From Isoetes taiwanensis (taxonomy: Eukaryota > Streptophyta > Lycopodiopsida > Isoetales > Isoetaceae): 64,000 nucleotides of DNA. This document shows positions 22,797 through 33,030 of the stretch, piece by piece. The position numbers were made by a program, and so were the translations under genes. Numbering within the stretch: the first letter of the stretch is position 1; every line of letters begins with the position of its first letter. The notes under the pieces are model-generated. The model did not search any database and was not told the DNA's origin. It was given only the letters and a program-made list of their open reading frames with translations. Where the stretch lies: contig JAJEKV010000010.1 in assembly GCA_021234155.1 (NCBI GenBank), forward strand, positions 21,536,833 to 21,600,832, given 5' to 3'.

Positions 22797-23410
22797 TAAA
22801 TTTCTCTTAATAACCCTAATTATTGACTTATTTTCGAAAAAGCCCTTCGTATTTTTGAAATTCCTAAAATGCCCTTAATCTTAAGTTTTTTCCTAAATAG
22901 CCCTTTATAATTTAAAAATCACTAGAGATAAGCCTATCATTCCAATACATTTTGCTATTGATATGTTGGAGCTATTTATCCTCCAAATATTGAACTTCTT
23001 GAAAATAATAAAATGCTGCCTCTACAACATGTCGTCCTCCTGGCAGGCCTAAAAGAAAACGAGATAAGACAGAAGATAGGGATAGTGAAAAACGTGTGCA
23101 TAAGTGCACACGTTGTGGTAACATCGGACAAAATGAACGCAGTTGCAGAAATGCTATTTGACATTCTTGTTGCGTATTTTTGTTATAATGATTTTCTGAA
23201 ATTTATTTTCTAAATTATTGTCTCTATAAGAAACACTTCCTCTGTAAAAAATGATCTTCTATGTAAATACGTGATTTTTGATGAGTTTTTGGATACAAAG
23301 GGCTTTTTGAGAAAATACTTAAGAATTAAGGGCATTTTGGGAATTTCAAAAATACAAAGGGCTTTTTGGGAATTAAGTGAACAATTAAGGTTATTTTGGT
23401 AAATTTCCCA
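22797..23410. mobile_element. Internally deleted MULE (Mutator-like element) with long TIRs
   Basis: The left arm (about 22,797-22,920) and right arm (about 23,280-23,410) are imperfect inverted repeats of about 110-120 bases, sharing AATAACC, AAAAAGCCCTT and AAAATGCCCTTA. The ends resemble GGGAAATTTACC. Long TIRs of this kind are typical of Mutator-like elements. The interior keeps the end of a transposase (separate entry). A 9-base target duplication could not be confirmed. Confidence 0.75.
23028..23162 (+). pseudogene. MULE transposase C-terminal zinc knuckle, remnant
   Basis: One frame reads PPGRPKRKRDKTEDRD, then KCTRCGNIGQNERSCRNAI and a stop. The basic PGRPK linker followed by a CCHC-like knuckle is the C-terminal signature of MuDR-type transposases. 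The position usually His (GHN) is Gln here, so zinc binding is probably lost. Upstream the frame shifts and stops, and the catalytic domain is gone. It lies exactly between the two long TIRs, which supports the MULE call. Confidence 0.75.
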
Positions 23411-23617
23411 AAATTAGCTTAATTATGAATTTGAGAGCAAATCCCCAAAAGTAGCCTCGAGTAGTGAGAAAATGTTTTTCCCGGCGCCAGAGAGAGTCTA
23501 GGTCGTAGTAGTTAATTTGTTCAATCAAATAGGAAAAAGTGATCAAGGCATGAATTTTAGCCCCGATCTCGAAGCATTAAATGGTAAGCTAAATTCATTA
23601 TTCCTAATAATGTGGAA

Positions 23618-23700
23618 CCCACGACTCTTCTTGACATGCGACACATCCAAAATGCTCTAGTGAAATTTGCTCCACGCGCATCTCGAGAGTCACGCGTGTT
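23618..23700. repeat. Short hairpin repeat, copy 1
   Basis: GACTCTTCTTGACATGCG at one end pairs imperfectly with CGCGCATCTCGAGAGTC at the other, about 80 bases apart. Related hairpins occur near 24,544 and 26,640. Confidence 0.5.
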
Positions 23701-23727
23701 TAAGGTATCAAGTAGTAAAATGTACTA

Positions 23728-23798
23728 GGGAAACTACGGTTCGAGAAGATTCCACGAGGGAATATTCCCGAGGGAATCTTTGAGATGCGTAGTTTCCC
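23728..23798. mobile_element. Short foldback element B', second copy
   Basis: GGGAAACTACGG to CGTAGTTTCCC, with the same inner palindrome as element B and the GC-rich insert missing. It is directly followed by TIR element A'. Read on the reverse strand, the order A'-B' is the same as A-B at 21,209-22,088. Confidence 0.75.
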
Positions 23799-23801
23799 TT
23801 A

Positions 23802-24395
23802 CGTAATAAACGATAGGGCGAAATTACGATCAAGATCCATGAACAGCGCAATAGCGGGCTCCGAGCGAGGGGGCTCGGCTTTTTCACAAGAAAAATCTTC
23901 AAGAAAAATCTATGGCTAAATGTGATGCCTAAATGTTGCCGACATCTTCTTCTTCACGGAAACAAGTATTCCTTGAAATCTTTTATGTGATCCCGACATC
24001 TTCTTCTTCACGAAAACAAACACTCGCTTCACTATGGCTATGTTTATGCTATGACATCTTCTTCTTCTTCACTATGGCTATGTTTATGCTATGACATCTT
24101 CTTCTTAGCGGAAACAAACCTGCTCCCTTGCGATGTTTATGCCTAATTCTTTGGGCTAACCCGCGATGTTTCTGTGACAAGAAGGAATAATTGTAATAGC
24201 GGGCAACATGGGAGTAGCGGGCTCGAAATCGGGGGCGGAATGGCGCCGAAACAGGGCGGAACAGGGGGCTCGAGCACGGGCGGAATGAATAGGGCAAACA
24301 GGGAAGAGGCGGCGCCGCTCCGCAAGCGGCGGAGAATATTACGTGAAATAGAAAACGCGAAATTTGACAGTAATTTCGCCCTATCGTTTATTACG
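23802..24395. mobile_element. Non-autonomous TIR element A' (594 bp)
   Basis: Positions 23,802-23,827 are a perfect inverted repeat of 24,370-24,395; the core is CGTAATAAACG followed by AGGGCGAA, related to element A. The interior contains GACATCTTCTTCTTC repeats near 23,940-24,110 and a GC-rich patch with GCGGCGCCGC near 24,310. It is non-coding. Confidence 0.8.
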
Positions 24396-24539
24396 GGAAG
24401 GTAATGAACATATGTATCTTAAAAATGCTTATGAAACATCAATGGGATCCACGACTCGCCTTTTTTTTAAGGATAAAGAATTCTATCATGTTGAGTAAAA
24501 GTTAATGACTACATAGCAAATAGATACCCTCATGCACTG

Positions 24540-24620
24540 GGACCCACGACTCTTGACATGCACCTAAAGCAATTTTCTTCGCGAAATTTTACACTCATGC
24601 GCATTCCAAGAGTTGCTTAA
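24540..24620. repeat. Short hairpin repeat, copy 2
   Basis: ACGACTCTTGACATGC pairs imperfectly with ATGCGCATTCCAAGAGTT about 60 bases later. Same family as copies near 23,620 and 26,645. Confidence 0.45.
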
Positions 24621-24813
24621 AAATAGTTAGCATGCTCACACTTGAAATGCTGCATATTTAGAGTTAACATGAAATATGTTAGGTTACTTGGCCAAAACGC
24701 TAACCTAAATTTCATCTTTTTCGATTTAAAGGACCATGAAGTCCAAAAAATTAGGTTTTGCCCTTCTCTTAGACAATATTTTCACTTCCTAGCCGTTTGA
24801 GGTGCTAGTAAGC

Positions 24814-25690
24814 ATGGTGAGAACCAAGCAAACAACAAGGAAGGATAAGAAATCCCATGCAAGAGCAAAACCATCCGGGCAAATTAAAAGAAGAAAAAAC
24901 AGACAAAGAGAAGAAAAGGGGGGAAGCAAGTGGAGAATCCAAGCAACAAGCCATCAAAGAAGAGACCAAGATAGAAGAGTCTATTGATGAAGGAGGTAAT
25001 GGAAAAGATGATCCTAGCCGGCATAGAGTCCATGGAGTTAGACTCGGATGGAAAGCCCAAGAAACTATTAGACAAGAAGGCAGGAGAGGGATCTTCAAAC
25101 CCTAATGGTGCCAATGATGTTGAAGTTGTTGAGCCCCATTCCCACCCCAAATGGTCAAAGTCTACAAAAGTGGTCAGTAGAGGAGCCTAGTGAACTTCTT
25201 ATACCTTGCAAAATGACCCGCGATATAAGGATAACATGGGCAGGTACAGGAGCTATAAGGCCATCTGACCGACGTGACCCTAATTACAAAAGTAATCGCA
25301 TGACATGGAGGGCGGCAAACCAATAAAGCAAAAGATTCGGAAGTTGACCCCAGAAGCAGAGGAGCCAAGGAAAGCTGCCTAGCATGGCAAGAATTCCATC
25401 CGTTCTAGATCCTTGAGGGAGATTCAACACTATCCAAAGTGCACCAACTTTTTGATATCGAGGGAGTCCTTCATTAGGCTAGTTAGAAAAGTCATTGCGA
25501 AATATATGAACAGTATGCGGGTCACATCTCCATGCTCAATGTAATCCAAAAAACGTCAGAGATGGAGCTGGTACAACATTTTGAAGACTCTAACATGTGT
25601 GCCCTTCATGCTAGGATAGTCACATGTATGCCCAAGGACCACATTTATCTAAATACGTTAGAAGTTTGCTATTTTGATCTAGAATTTTAA
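24814..25690 (+). pseudogene. Broken histone H3 gene, core resembling centromeric H3 (CENH3)
   Basis: The ATG at 24,814 opens with MVRTKQTTRKDKK, close to the H3 tail ARTKQTARKS. The frame then breaks repeatedly through a long lysine- and acid-rich region (about 24,870-25,330). A frame with one stop (TAG 25,380-25,382) leads into a histone fold at about 25,407: SLREIQHYPKCTNFLI, then SFIRLVRKV. After a frameshift near 25,540 it continues as ELVQHFEDSNMCALHAR, then VTCMPKD, ending at TAA 25,690. The combination of His after EI-x, TN-x-LI, SFIR and HAR matches my recollection of plant CENH3 better than canonical H3 (TELLI, PFQR, HAK). At least three frameshifts or stops make it a pseudogene. 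The insert between tail and fold is far longer than in canonical H3 and longer than usual CENH3 tails. No introns or adjacent poly(A) tail were seen, so a retrocopy or an element-borne gene cannot be separated. Confidence 0.72.
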
Positions 25691-26639
25691 ATTGCTATAG
25701 AATTCCTATAATTATATTAATCAAAAAACATAAGTTGGCAAGTTTATGAGTAACATATAAACCATCAAACATAGCACAAATACCATAACACACTTTTTGG
25801 ATACAAAATGCGACTACGATAACATCATCTCTTCAATATCTTCATAAAAGCTTACTGCACTACAATGATGCAGGACAAAGGACATGACCAGAATGATCAG
25901 CTGGGTAGAGAATCAACTAGTGGGGTGGGAAACCCTACCAAATCCGTCCAGAAATTTGTTGTTTTTTTCCCAAAAAAAAAAAACTTAACAAATATGAGCA
26001 TAATCATACATCATTAGAGATATTTTGAAGAGAGCTTTCCAACGCAATAAAGAACACTCAAAACCGAATCCAAATTTAAAAGTTATGATAAAAACTATAT
26101 TACTATCAAATCTGCATGGCATGCACTTTGCAAAAAGGTATCTGGATTGAAAAGTACAAAAAGCAGGTACCTATCTTGATAGATCTAGATCAAATCATAT
26201 GCCAATGGAAAGCTCCTTATATAAGCTTTCGAAAGAACCTAAGCTCATTTGAATGAATCTGACCTTGGTAGCTCAAGTTATGAGTGCAGAAACAATTGAC
26301 ATCCTCTCTCTAGTGCATCTCTTCTTTATCGATTTTTAGTGACTTAGATATTACATACAATACTTTGGTAAAAAAGAACCTCCCATAAAAATCTTACTTT
26401 TGGTTAAAACTTTTCTTTTTTCCAATAAAAAATTTGTAAAAAGCAATTTGTAAACATAATTGCATAAGATTTTAGTTCAATAGAGTTAGTTGCAAGTGAA
26501 ATCCTACATAAATCTTGACGTGTAAGAGAGCTCAAAAACTCTCAAAGAAGTCTGCTCACGCTCATCTCTGGAGGTGTCCCTGTCCTATATCTTTCACATA
26601 AAGCTAACAACATCTATTTGTGCCAAATCCAAGTCTTGA
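25691..26639. other. AT-rich intergenic DNA
   Basis: No sustained frame. A run of A bases at about 25,971-25,983 follows a T-run. Nothing recognisable. Confidence 0.4.
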
Positions 26640-26728
26640 CTGAAATTCGACTCTTGACGTGCGCCAACAATAAATTCCACAAAAATGTTTTTGCCTCTTA
26701 GGCACACCTCGAGAGTCGTCCTAGAGTT
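26640..26728. repeat. Short hairpin repeat, copy 3
   Basis: CGACTCTTGACGTGCGCC pairs imperfectly with GGCACACCTCGAGAGTCG about 50 bases later. Third member of the hairpin family. Confidence 0.5.
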
Positions 26729-26796
26729 TCAATCGTTTTAGCAACATTTCATGTAGAAACCATCATAGCATATTTCTAAGCTACCTTAGATCCAAT

Positions 26797-27273
26797 TTGC
26801 AACTCCGTTTTAGTATGCTTCAAATAGACTCTACATCCCAAAATGTCAAAATCCATAAGTTAGGTTTCTCTATAAATTGGTATCATAGCGGCATTTTGCT
26901 CACAACTTTGCATTCTTGCTGTCTAGCCAATTTTCTCACACTCTACGATGACCTTGACATCATTTGTTACAGTCTTTTAGCACGTCATAGGCATTGCTAT
27001 CATTCCTTATCGCACGCCGAAGAGGTAGATTTGGACCTAGTTTACACATGTTTTCGAAAGGAATTTGAGCTCTCCGCTAGATTAGCTTCCACTCCCTATT
27101 ACCAAGGCATCATGGAAGAGTTCCACCATGACCTAGAATCCAAAGTTGTCCAAGTAGTCTTGCGTGATAAATCCCAAAACAACCATAGCCTAGAGTTAGC
27201 ATGTGCCAAACATCATGAAGCTCCTGTAGGACAAGGTCCAACGCATGTTAGACTATATGACCATGAGCTCTGA
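26797..27273 (+). CDS. Hypothetical ORF, 158 codons, unrecognised
   Basis: An open frame of 158 codons in AT-rich DNA. Its second half has varied, protein-like composition (ELSARLASTPYYQGIMEEFH). No domain was recognised and no splice context or promoter is evident. It may be a remnant of an element ORF or a chance frame. A sequence TGGTATCATAGC at about 26,878 inside it resembles an initiator-Met primer-binding site, but no LTR was found beside it. Confidence 0.25.
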   Translation: MQLRFSMLQIDSTSQNVKIHKLGFSINWYHSGILLTTLHSCCLANFLTLYDDLDIICYSLLARHRHCYHSLSHAEEVDLDLVYTCFRKEFELSARLASTPYYQGIMEEFHHDLESKVVQVVLRDKSQNNHSLELACAKHHEAPVGQGPTHVRLYDHEL

Positions 27274-27757
27274 CAAAGTTAAATACTTCTTAATCACCAC
27301 TGCCTTGGCTATCTTTCTCACATATAGGGCCCAAAATATTGTGTATGAGCCATCCATCAGCCGTTTGACCAACTTATAGACTCCAGAGTCCACATCTCTA
27401 TTCTTCTGGAACATGAAGAGACTATAAAAAAAGAATAGAAAATGGCAAATAAACTTGTTATTGACATCTAAGACTCCATAAGGACATCATTGAGGAGGAA
27501 GAAGAAGAAGAAGCTGAGACGAAAATATAGAAGAGAACCTACCAGTAGCAAAGTTGGAGGGAATAACTAGTTTAACCCCCATCTTCATAGCGGGGGAGGA
27601 GCATTTGATAATCCATGACATCAAAAATCTTCCTCAAAATATTGCACACTGAGACACTGAGCATATGGTTACCAAACTGATGAACTATTACCACTCTTAA
27701 GAAGAGAAAGAAATAGTCCACGTCATCGATTTCGAGACAAAAGAATGCTTTCTGAAG

Positions 27758-28185
27758 CTTGAATATCATTGTTGAAGATAATTGCTTAACATATTTCACA
27801 AGGAACAAATTATAGATTGATGATGACAATGTACCAACATCGAATATGCTTCTTATCAGCTTGGATATCGAAGAGAGGACGAAAATGTACAAATAAATAA
27901 ATAACCCATTAAGCATGCAAAGATTAGCATGTGTCCAGATCTTATGCTTTCTGTTTTAGTATAAGCAAAAATCATTAGATGACTCATGCACTCAGTTGAA
28001 TTTCCCATAGTAGCATTAGAAAAGTAAAAAGCATCTAGATTATAACATGGAACAAAAGATAAGTCAGAAAGTGCACTACCCACCACCAATTTGCTTTGCA
28101 ACATCACTACATTGTATATACTAGAAGTTCGTGGGACTAACAAAGAGCAATTTTACAAACAGCTTTCAAGAAGATAGATAAACAT
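27758..28185. repeat. Dispersed repeat R, uninterrupted copy
   Basis: From CTTGAATATCATTGTTG to about 28,185 it matches 43,847-43,863 plus 45,075-45,532 with small differences. It is non-coding. This copy lacks the LINE present in the other and so serves as the empty site. An AG-rich run with (GAA)n lies just before it at about 27,485. Confidence 0.85.
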
Positions 28186-28244
28186 CAGATTACACTCAAC
28201 CATTGATTATATCTTCACCATGAGACAATAGGAACCGTTGGTAA

Positions 28245-28437
28245 CATCTTTATTGTTGCTTCGTCAACTTCGCCAAGGCTTTTAAAACTGTCTCTCCAAA
28301 ATGCTCTGGGCGAGACTACGACAGCTGAGGGTCCATGTGGAGTTGCAGAATGCGATATACAGGCTATATGCGACATGCTTAGGCCGCCTGGAATCAATGA
28401 ACCCACTGTTTGACAACAGTATTGGGATCCACCAGGG

Positions 28438-28445
<8 letters not shown>
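28245..28445 (+). pseudogene. LINE reverse transcriptase fragment
   Basis: The frame from about 28,245 reads FVNFAKAFKTVS, then MLWARLRQL, then LQNAIYRLYATC and IGIHQGCAL. It corresponds to the RT stretch at about 62,630-62,830 of the twin-primed LINE (WRHLRYAPHDLQNVIYRLYD, IGVKQGCPLSP). The catalytic Asp of the FVDF motif is Asn here. The fragment ends in a CT microsatellite exactly at the GCPLS motif. It lies about 60 bases after repeat R. Confidence 0.8.

Positions 28446-28508
<63 letters not shown>
28441..28508. repeat. (CT)n microsatellite
   Basis: About 34 uninterrupted CT units. The run starts inside the LINE RT fragment where the coding sequence reads GCGCTCTCTC. Confidence 0.97.
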
Positions 28509-28512
<4 letters not shown>

Positions 28513-28773
28513 TTTGGATTGTATTGGCGACTAGGTCGGACGCCTAGGTAGAGACTCGGTCAGGTCAGGTAAGGGTCACAAGGTAAGGGAACATGGTTAT
28601 GACAGCTACAGGTGCAGCTCAAGGACTCGGACTGGGGAATGGGTCCCATGTTGTGCAGATGGGGCAGGAAACTGGGGTACAGAAAACAAGGGGACAGGAA
28701 TTGGAAGCTGACATGACAGGTCAAATGATGGGACTTTTTGAGAGAATGTCAAATCCTATGAAAAAGCAGATGA

Positions 28774-29361
28774 TTGATAATGGTACGGCAGATAACAGAG
28801 TATGGAGGAAAAGGGAAAGACAAAGACAGTTCAAAAAATACCTATTTTTCTGTTGGTGATTGGCTGATCCCACTGGAGATGGCGAACTCACGAGTTACTA
28901 GATCCCAATCGATGTCACCTCTTCTGATGCAATCGAACTTGGTAAACCCTGTACTGGAGCAAATCAATCGGGACCAAGTTACTCTCCTGCGGAAACACGA
29001 ACACCGGAAAAAGCCAGAATTCAAAGGTATTCCATCTCTGAATCATAGCTCTGTTCCGGATAGGTTACAAACCCTTCAAAAAAGAGCAGTTATCGGTTGC
29101 ATTAGACACGAAGGAGTTAAGCTTACTCAAATTAGGAATGACTTGTGTAAAATGGACAAATCCCTGGTGATTACTGGACTATACTGGCTGGAAAACTCAG
29201 TGAGATTTCTCTTAAAACATGGGACAAGTTCTAAGTTCCCACATAATGCAGCAGAGTGGGAGCAACCAAAAAGTTATATCCGAAATTATGAAGATGTTTT
29301 TGAAATATGCATACTCGTTAGCTCACAAAATAAGAGCATTGTGATATCTTATCTTGATTGA
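28774..29361 (+). CDS. Hypothetical ORF, about 195 codons, unrecognised
   Basis: A sustained open frame with protein-like composition, for example NSRVTRSQSMSPLL, then PDRLQTLQKRAVIGC, and HNAAEWEQPKSYIRNYEDVF near the end. No known domain was recognised. It follows a LINE fragment and a CT microsatellite; a related-looking glycine/methionine-rich frame (28,593-28,859) overlaps its start. It could be an exon of a host gene or part of an unidentified element. The real start is uncertain because the first codons look like low-complexity sequence. Confidence 0.35.
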   Translation: MIMVRQITEYGGKGKDKDSSKNTYFSVGDWLIPLEMANSRVTRSQSMSPLLMQSNLVNPVLEQINRDQVTLLRKHEHRKKPEFKGIPSLNHSSVPDRLQTLQKRAVIGCIRHEGVKLTQIRNDLCKMDKSLVITGLYWLENSVRFLLKHGTSSKFPHNAAEWEQPKSYIRNYEDVFEICILVSSQNKSIVISYLD

Positions 29362-30214
29362 TCTTGGTACAGAGCCTAATCCTTCACTGCATTCTTGCTT
29401 GTAACTACCATCTTTTAACTATATTATTGCTTGTTTCTATTCCCGAGCGTCTTAATTGTATGGAATACCATTCATTGCGTTGAAGGTGGTTGTGAAATTT
29501 TTGCCTTTGGCTTATATTTTGTTGTATTGACCATTTTACCTGCTAAATGACCTTCATAATGTATGTGCAACCCTTTGCAAGACCAATTTTTTAAATTTAG
29601 GTCAAAGGATATGTTTTGCAACAATTGTATCTAGCAATAGTCAATGTGTAAAACTGCTTTTAGCTGCGCTGATATTTGATGAATAGTTTGGTAACACAAT
29701 ATTCAGGAAAAAATATCCACGGTGAAAGTAGACTCTAAACTTTGATATTATTTTACTATGTTTACCTTCATATTTTTCCAAGTTATGGATTGATGTCGAG
29801 CAGAATACACAACTATTCCTTAGCAGAGCTGCACTTTCCAGTCTGTGTATTAGACAATATTTAATTATGATCAATTTGCTCGATTTTAGTAATTAGAATC
29901 TTCTCAATTCTTAGTTACAGAGTTGTTGTTTACGATATCATTTATGTTGCAGCATAAAGCTAGCGACTATGTGAAGAAATCTAGCCCTAGAATTGTGTTT
30001 AAGAAAAAGATTAAACAAGGGAATAAAGGAAACTTGAAGTACCACAACTTGTTTATCTTGATTTTGAGGGGGTTAATAATCTTATTTTTAAAAGAAATTT
30101 AAAATAGTGCCCCTGTATTTGTATGTATTTTTAAAAATGGCTGGATAAGAAATTGAAAAAGTGCCCTTGATTCAGGGGAGCGACAAATAAATATGTTACT
30201 GGGAGTATGATATA
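29362..30214. other. No feature recognised
   Basis: AT-rich sequence with only short chance frames on either strand. Confidence 0.4.
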
Positions 30215-30600
30215 TATGTATATGAAGAGGATACTGCTGCTACCATCACATCTACTGTCACAAACCATGATGATACCAAAGAGCTTGAAAGGTAGGCAGA
30301 AATGGTGGCCCAGTCTAAACTAATAGTGCCTAAACTAAGATCTTTTAATCTAGAGTCTAGCTGCTATGTACAGAATGTGGGCATGCCCCAACATACCTAT
30401 GACAAAGAAGATAATGTCATGAAAGAATACCCTGATAGTACCTAATATGCATACTATGATGAAAATTTTCATCCTGGACAGACCTCTAAAGTTGTCATTT
30501 TCATGAAGAGTTCGACTTTGCATGCTTATTTGGATGATATAAAATTGGTCAAGGCTACTAGAATTGCTGTATGTAGGAAGGATATTCTAGTGCAATAGGG
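30215..30600 (+). pseudogene. Possible decayed coding sequence
   Basis: One frame reads protein-like text over about 125 codons (for example VPKLRSFNLESSCYVQNVG and LHAYLDDIKLVKATRIAVC) with about three stop codons. No family was recognised. It may be a remnant of a retroelement or gene. Confidence 0.3.
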
Positions 30601-32300
30601 AAGGAGTTAATATGCTTAGTAGAATTCAAGAGGTGGATTTAAGATGCTGGATTCTAGATAAAGTTCACAAGACAATTCATGTTTTACTGAGTCATCAGAG
30701 ATAAGATATATTTAACAGAGGTTAGTTAGGATCTGTGATGGTGGGTTGTAAAATACATGTTTTCTAGGGGCAACTTATAGTGGATTAAGTTTTTAGGCTA
30801 AGAATAGTGAATTCATTATATCAATTTGTAAATATGGCCCATCTAATGGTGTGTGATTGGTCTAAGGTGTTTGGGGATGGGTATTCAATAAATGTACATG
30901 ATAGGGGGTTGTCAAGGAGCTATGTGTAGACTAACTACATGAGTCTGATATTTTTGAAGTGTCCGATTAAGCTAGGTTGTGAAGCACTAGGTGTGGTCCT
31001 CTAATATTTTTTTCGATAAATCTAACATGCAAAGGGCCTTACCAACAAGACCCGGGTGGTGCATTATTGGTGAACAAAGTTTGACGTGATCTTCTCAATA
31101 GCAGACAATACTTGCACTCGTGCTTTATAATGTCATCCAATCAAATAAAAAGCCATTTCTCACAAAATGGCACTACCTAGATGGGCAACACTTGCTTGCA
31201 GCATTAAATATCTACACATTTACAGATCTGGAAACAGAATTTTAAAGAGATGTAAATTTGAGCATAACTAGTCTCACTCACCCATAAACAAGATTTCTAA
31301 CAACTCCTTCGGAATGATGTCTATAAAATGAGTATGTATGACAAGTAAGATGGAATTAATGAAGATATATGCAAATGCACTTAGATCGTTGAGAACTCAA
31401 GTGTCAATTGAGTTGTCTCTTCCTTCTTGTTCTTCATTGTTTTCAAGTTCTTTTTGCTTTATTTCAGGACTTCTTCTTACCCTCCATTTTATCAAAGAAA
31501 TCTTGATAAATTTCACTGGACATATTAACAGCCCGATTGTCAGAAGCATAGGCCTTGCCCTTACTGTTGTATTTTCCACCAGCCTCTGAAATAACCTTAA
31601 AATGGAAGCTTTCTCATATAATTAACTGTATTATAGATGTAATACGAACTTACTGGATTGTATAGGTGGAAAGCAAGGTAAGGCGCTACATGGCCGGCAC
31701 AACACGAGAGGGGAGAGGTCAAATTTGAAAGAGAGGCCGAATTTGAGACTGAACAAAGTTTGAAGCCACCTTTTTTTTTTTTCTAATCTTGGAATGCATT
31801 TTTCTTTCTATAGTAAATTTGTTTCCCTCCCATCATCTGGTTGACGATCATTTGGTGATATATGGTATTTCTTGAATGGGCTAGAAAAACCCTTACTAGA
31901 AAATATAAACCTTTACTAGAAAAATATAAAACATATGTTGGCCTATTTGAACCATTGGAATAACTAGAACCATAGGTTAATCTCATTGCTAGAATTGTAT
32001 AAAAAAGATCATTTTTTAGGGATTTAATAATAGGATTAATAAGAACAACTGGAATAATGTTAGGTCATTATAAAATGTTTATTATATTTTCTTGCTTGAG
32101 TGAAAAGCATTCAGTTGTTTGTAGTGGGGTTTGTCCTTGCACCTTTGTTAAATTTCATATTAAACCACTAGCGTTAATTTGTTACAATTTCTAATCCTTG
32201 TTGCATGTTGGCATACATGCATTTTCCATGGTCATGTTCTTAGGTTTATATAGCATATTGCAGCACATTCATTATTTTTATTGGGGTTTTGACAGTTGTT
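30601..32300. other. No gene recognised
   Basis: AT-rich DNA with a T-run at about 31,770. An ORF of 83 codons at 31,338-31,589 has low-complexity hydrophobic content and was not accepted as a gene. Confidence 0.4.
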
Positions 32301-32420
32301 TTCTCATCGTCATCGTCATCTTCATCTTCATCTTCATCTTCATCTTCATCTTCATCTTCATCTTCATCTTCATCTTCATCTTCATCTTCATCTTCATCTT
32401 CATCTTCATCTTCATCTTCG
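32301..32420. repeat. (TTCATC)n microsatellite
   Basis: About 18 near-perfect hexamer units, preceded by TCATCG variants. It creates open frames of poly-Ser, Ile/Phe or Met/Lys in different frames; none is considered coding. Confidence 0.97.
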
Positions 32421-32529
32421 TCCTTTTCATCGTCCCGTCAAAGACACAGCAAAAACCTAAAAATAACCCTGTTGAAGGATTGTACCTCAATCGTGAAAGT
32501 TGATGGTGCAATACATCTCGTGGTAGTAC

Positions 32530-32660
32530 TATACGTTCTTATCATGTTCGACAAGAACATGAGGCGAGATATGGCATGTGGCAAAACATGCTGCAACAAT
32601 GTGACGAAGAATGACGGTTGGTGCAAGAAGCCAGGGAGGCGCTACAGATATCCCGTTAGA
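32530..32660 (+). pseudogene. Possible coding remnant upstream of the SET-like fragment
   Basis: One frame reads TIRSYHVRQEHEARYGMWQ and, after a stop, RLVQEAREALQISR. Composition is protein-like, family unknown. It may belong to the same decayed gene as the next entry. Confidence 0.25.
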
Positions 32661-32763
32661 AGAAAATAAAAAGAAGAACAAAGAAAAAAAAAGTGATCAA
32701 TGAAACATATGAATATATTTTATTCAGTTGGCACATACATTTGATTATTTCAGTTCTTTGCAG

Positions 32764-33030
32764 TTCATTATGTCATGGCACGATTTGGCTTCATGGATGC
32801 TAAGCATGTCAATATATGGAATCACATCAAATGCAACATTGTTGCGGGAGTTTGGGATTAAGTCTCAAGATGCCAGGATATATGTTGATGGGAGGCCACA
32901 ATTGTATGGCAATGTTGCAGGATTAATTAGCAGTTCACGTGGCATTTATGATGCGCTTTCAAATGCAAAATTTGTGAAAGTAGATTGCATTGAACCTACC
33001 CCACAGTACATGGAGGGTCCCATAACTGAA
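32764..33030 (+). pseudogene. SET-domain-like protein fragment
   Basis: The frame reads YGITSNATLLREFGIKSQ, then IYVDGRPQLYGNVAGLISS, then LSNAKFVKVD. The YGNVAG-x-I-x-SS pattern resembles the GN-x-AR-FINHS motif of SET domains, in the divergent plant form often found in repeats. The essential Asn-His is missing. The fragment has no complete SET domain, and it ends where a LINE fragment on the other strand begins. The assignment is tentative. Confidence 0.35.

Noticed and set aside
26878-26890. Second LTR element with primer-binding site TGGTATCATAGC
   Set aside because: No LTR end (CA) sits just before it and no matching LTR was found elsewhere in the window.
32289-32669. Poly-Ser protein of 126 residues and the matching poly-Ile/Phe and Met/Lys frames
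   Set aside because: These are the three translations of the (TTCATC)n microsatellite.
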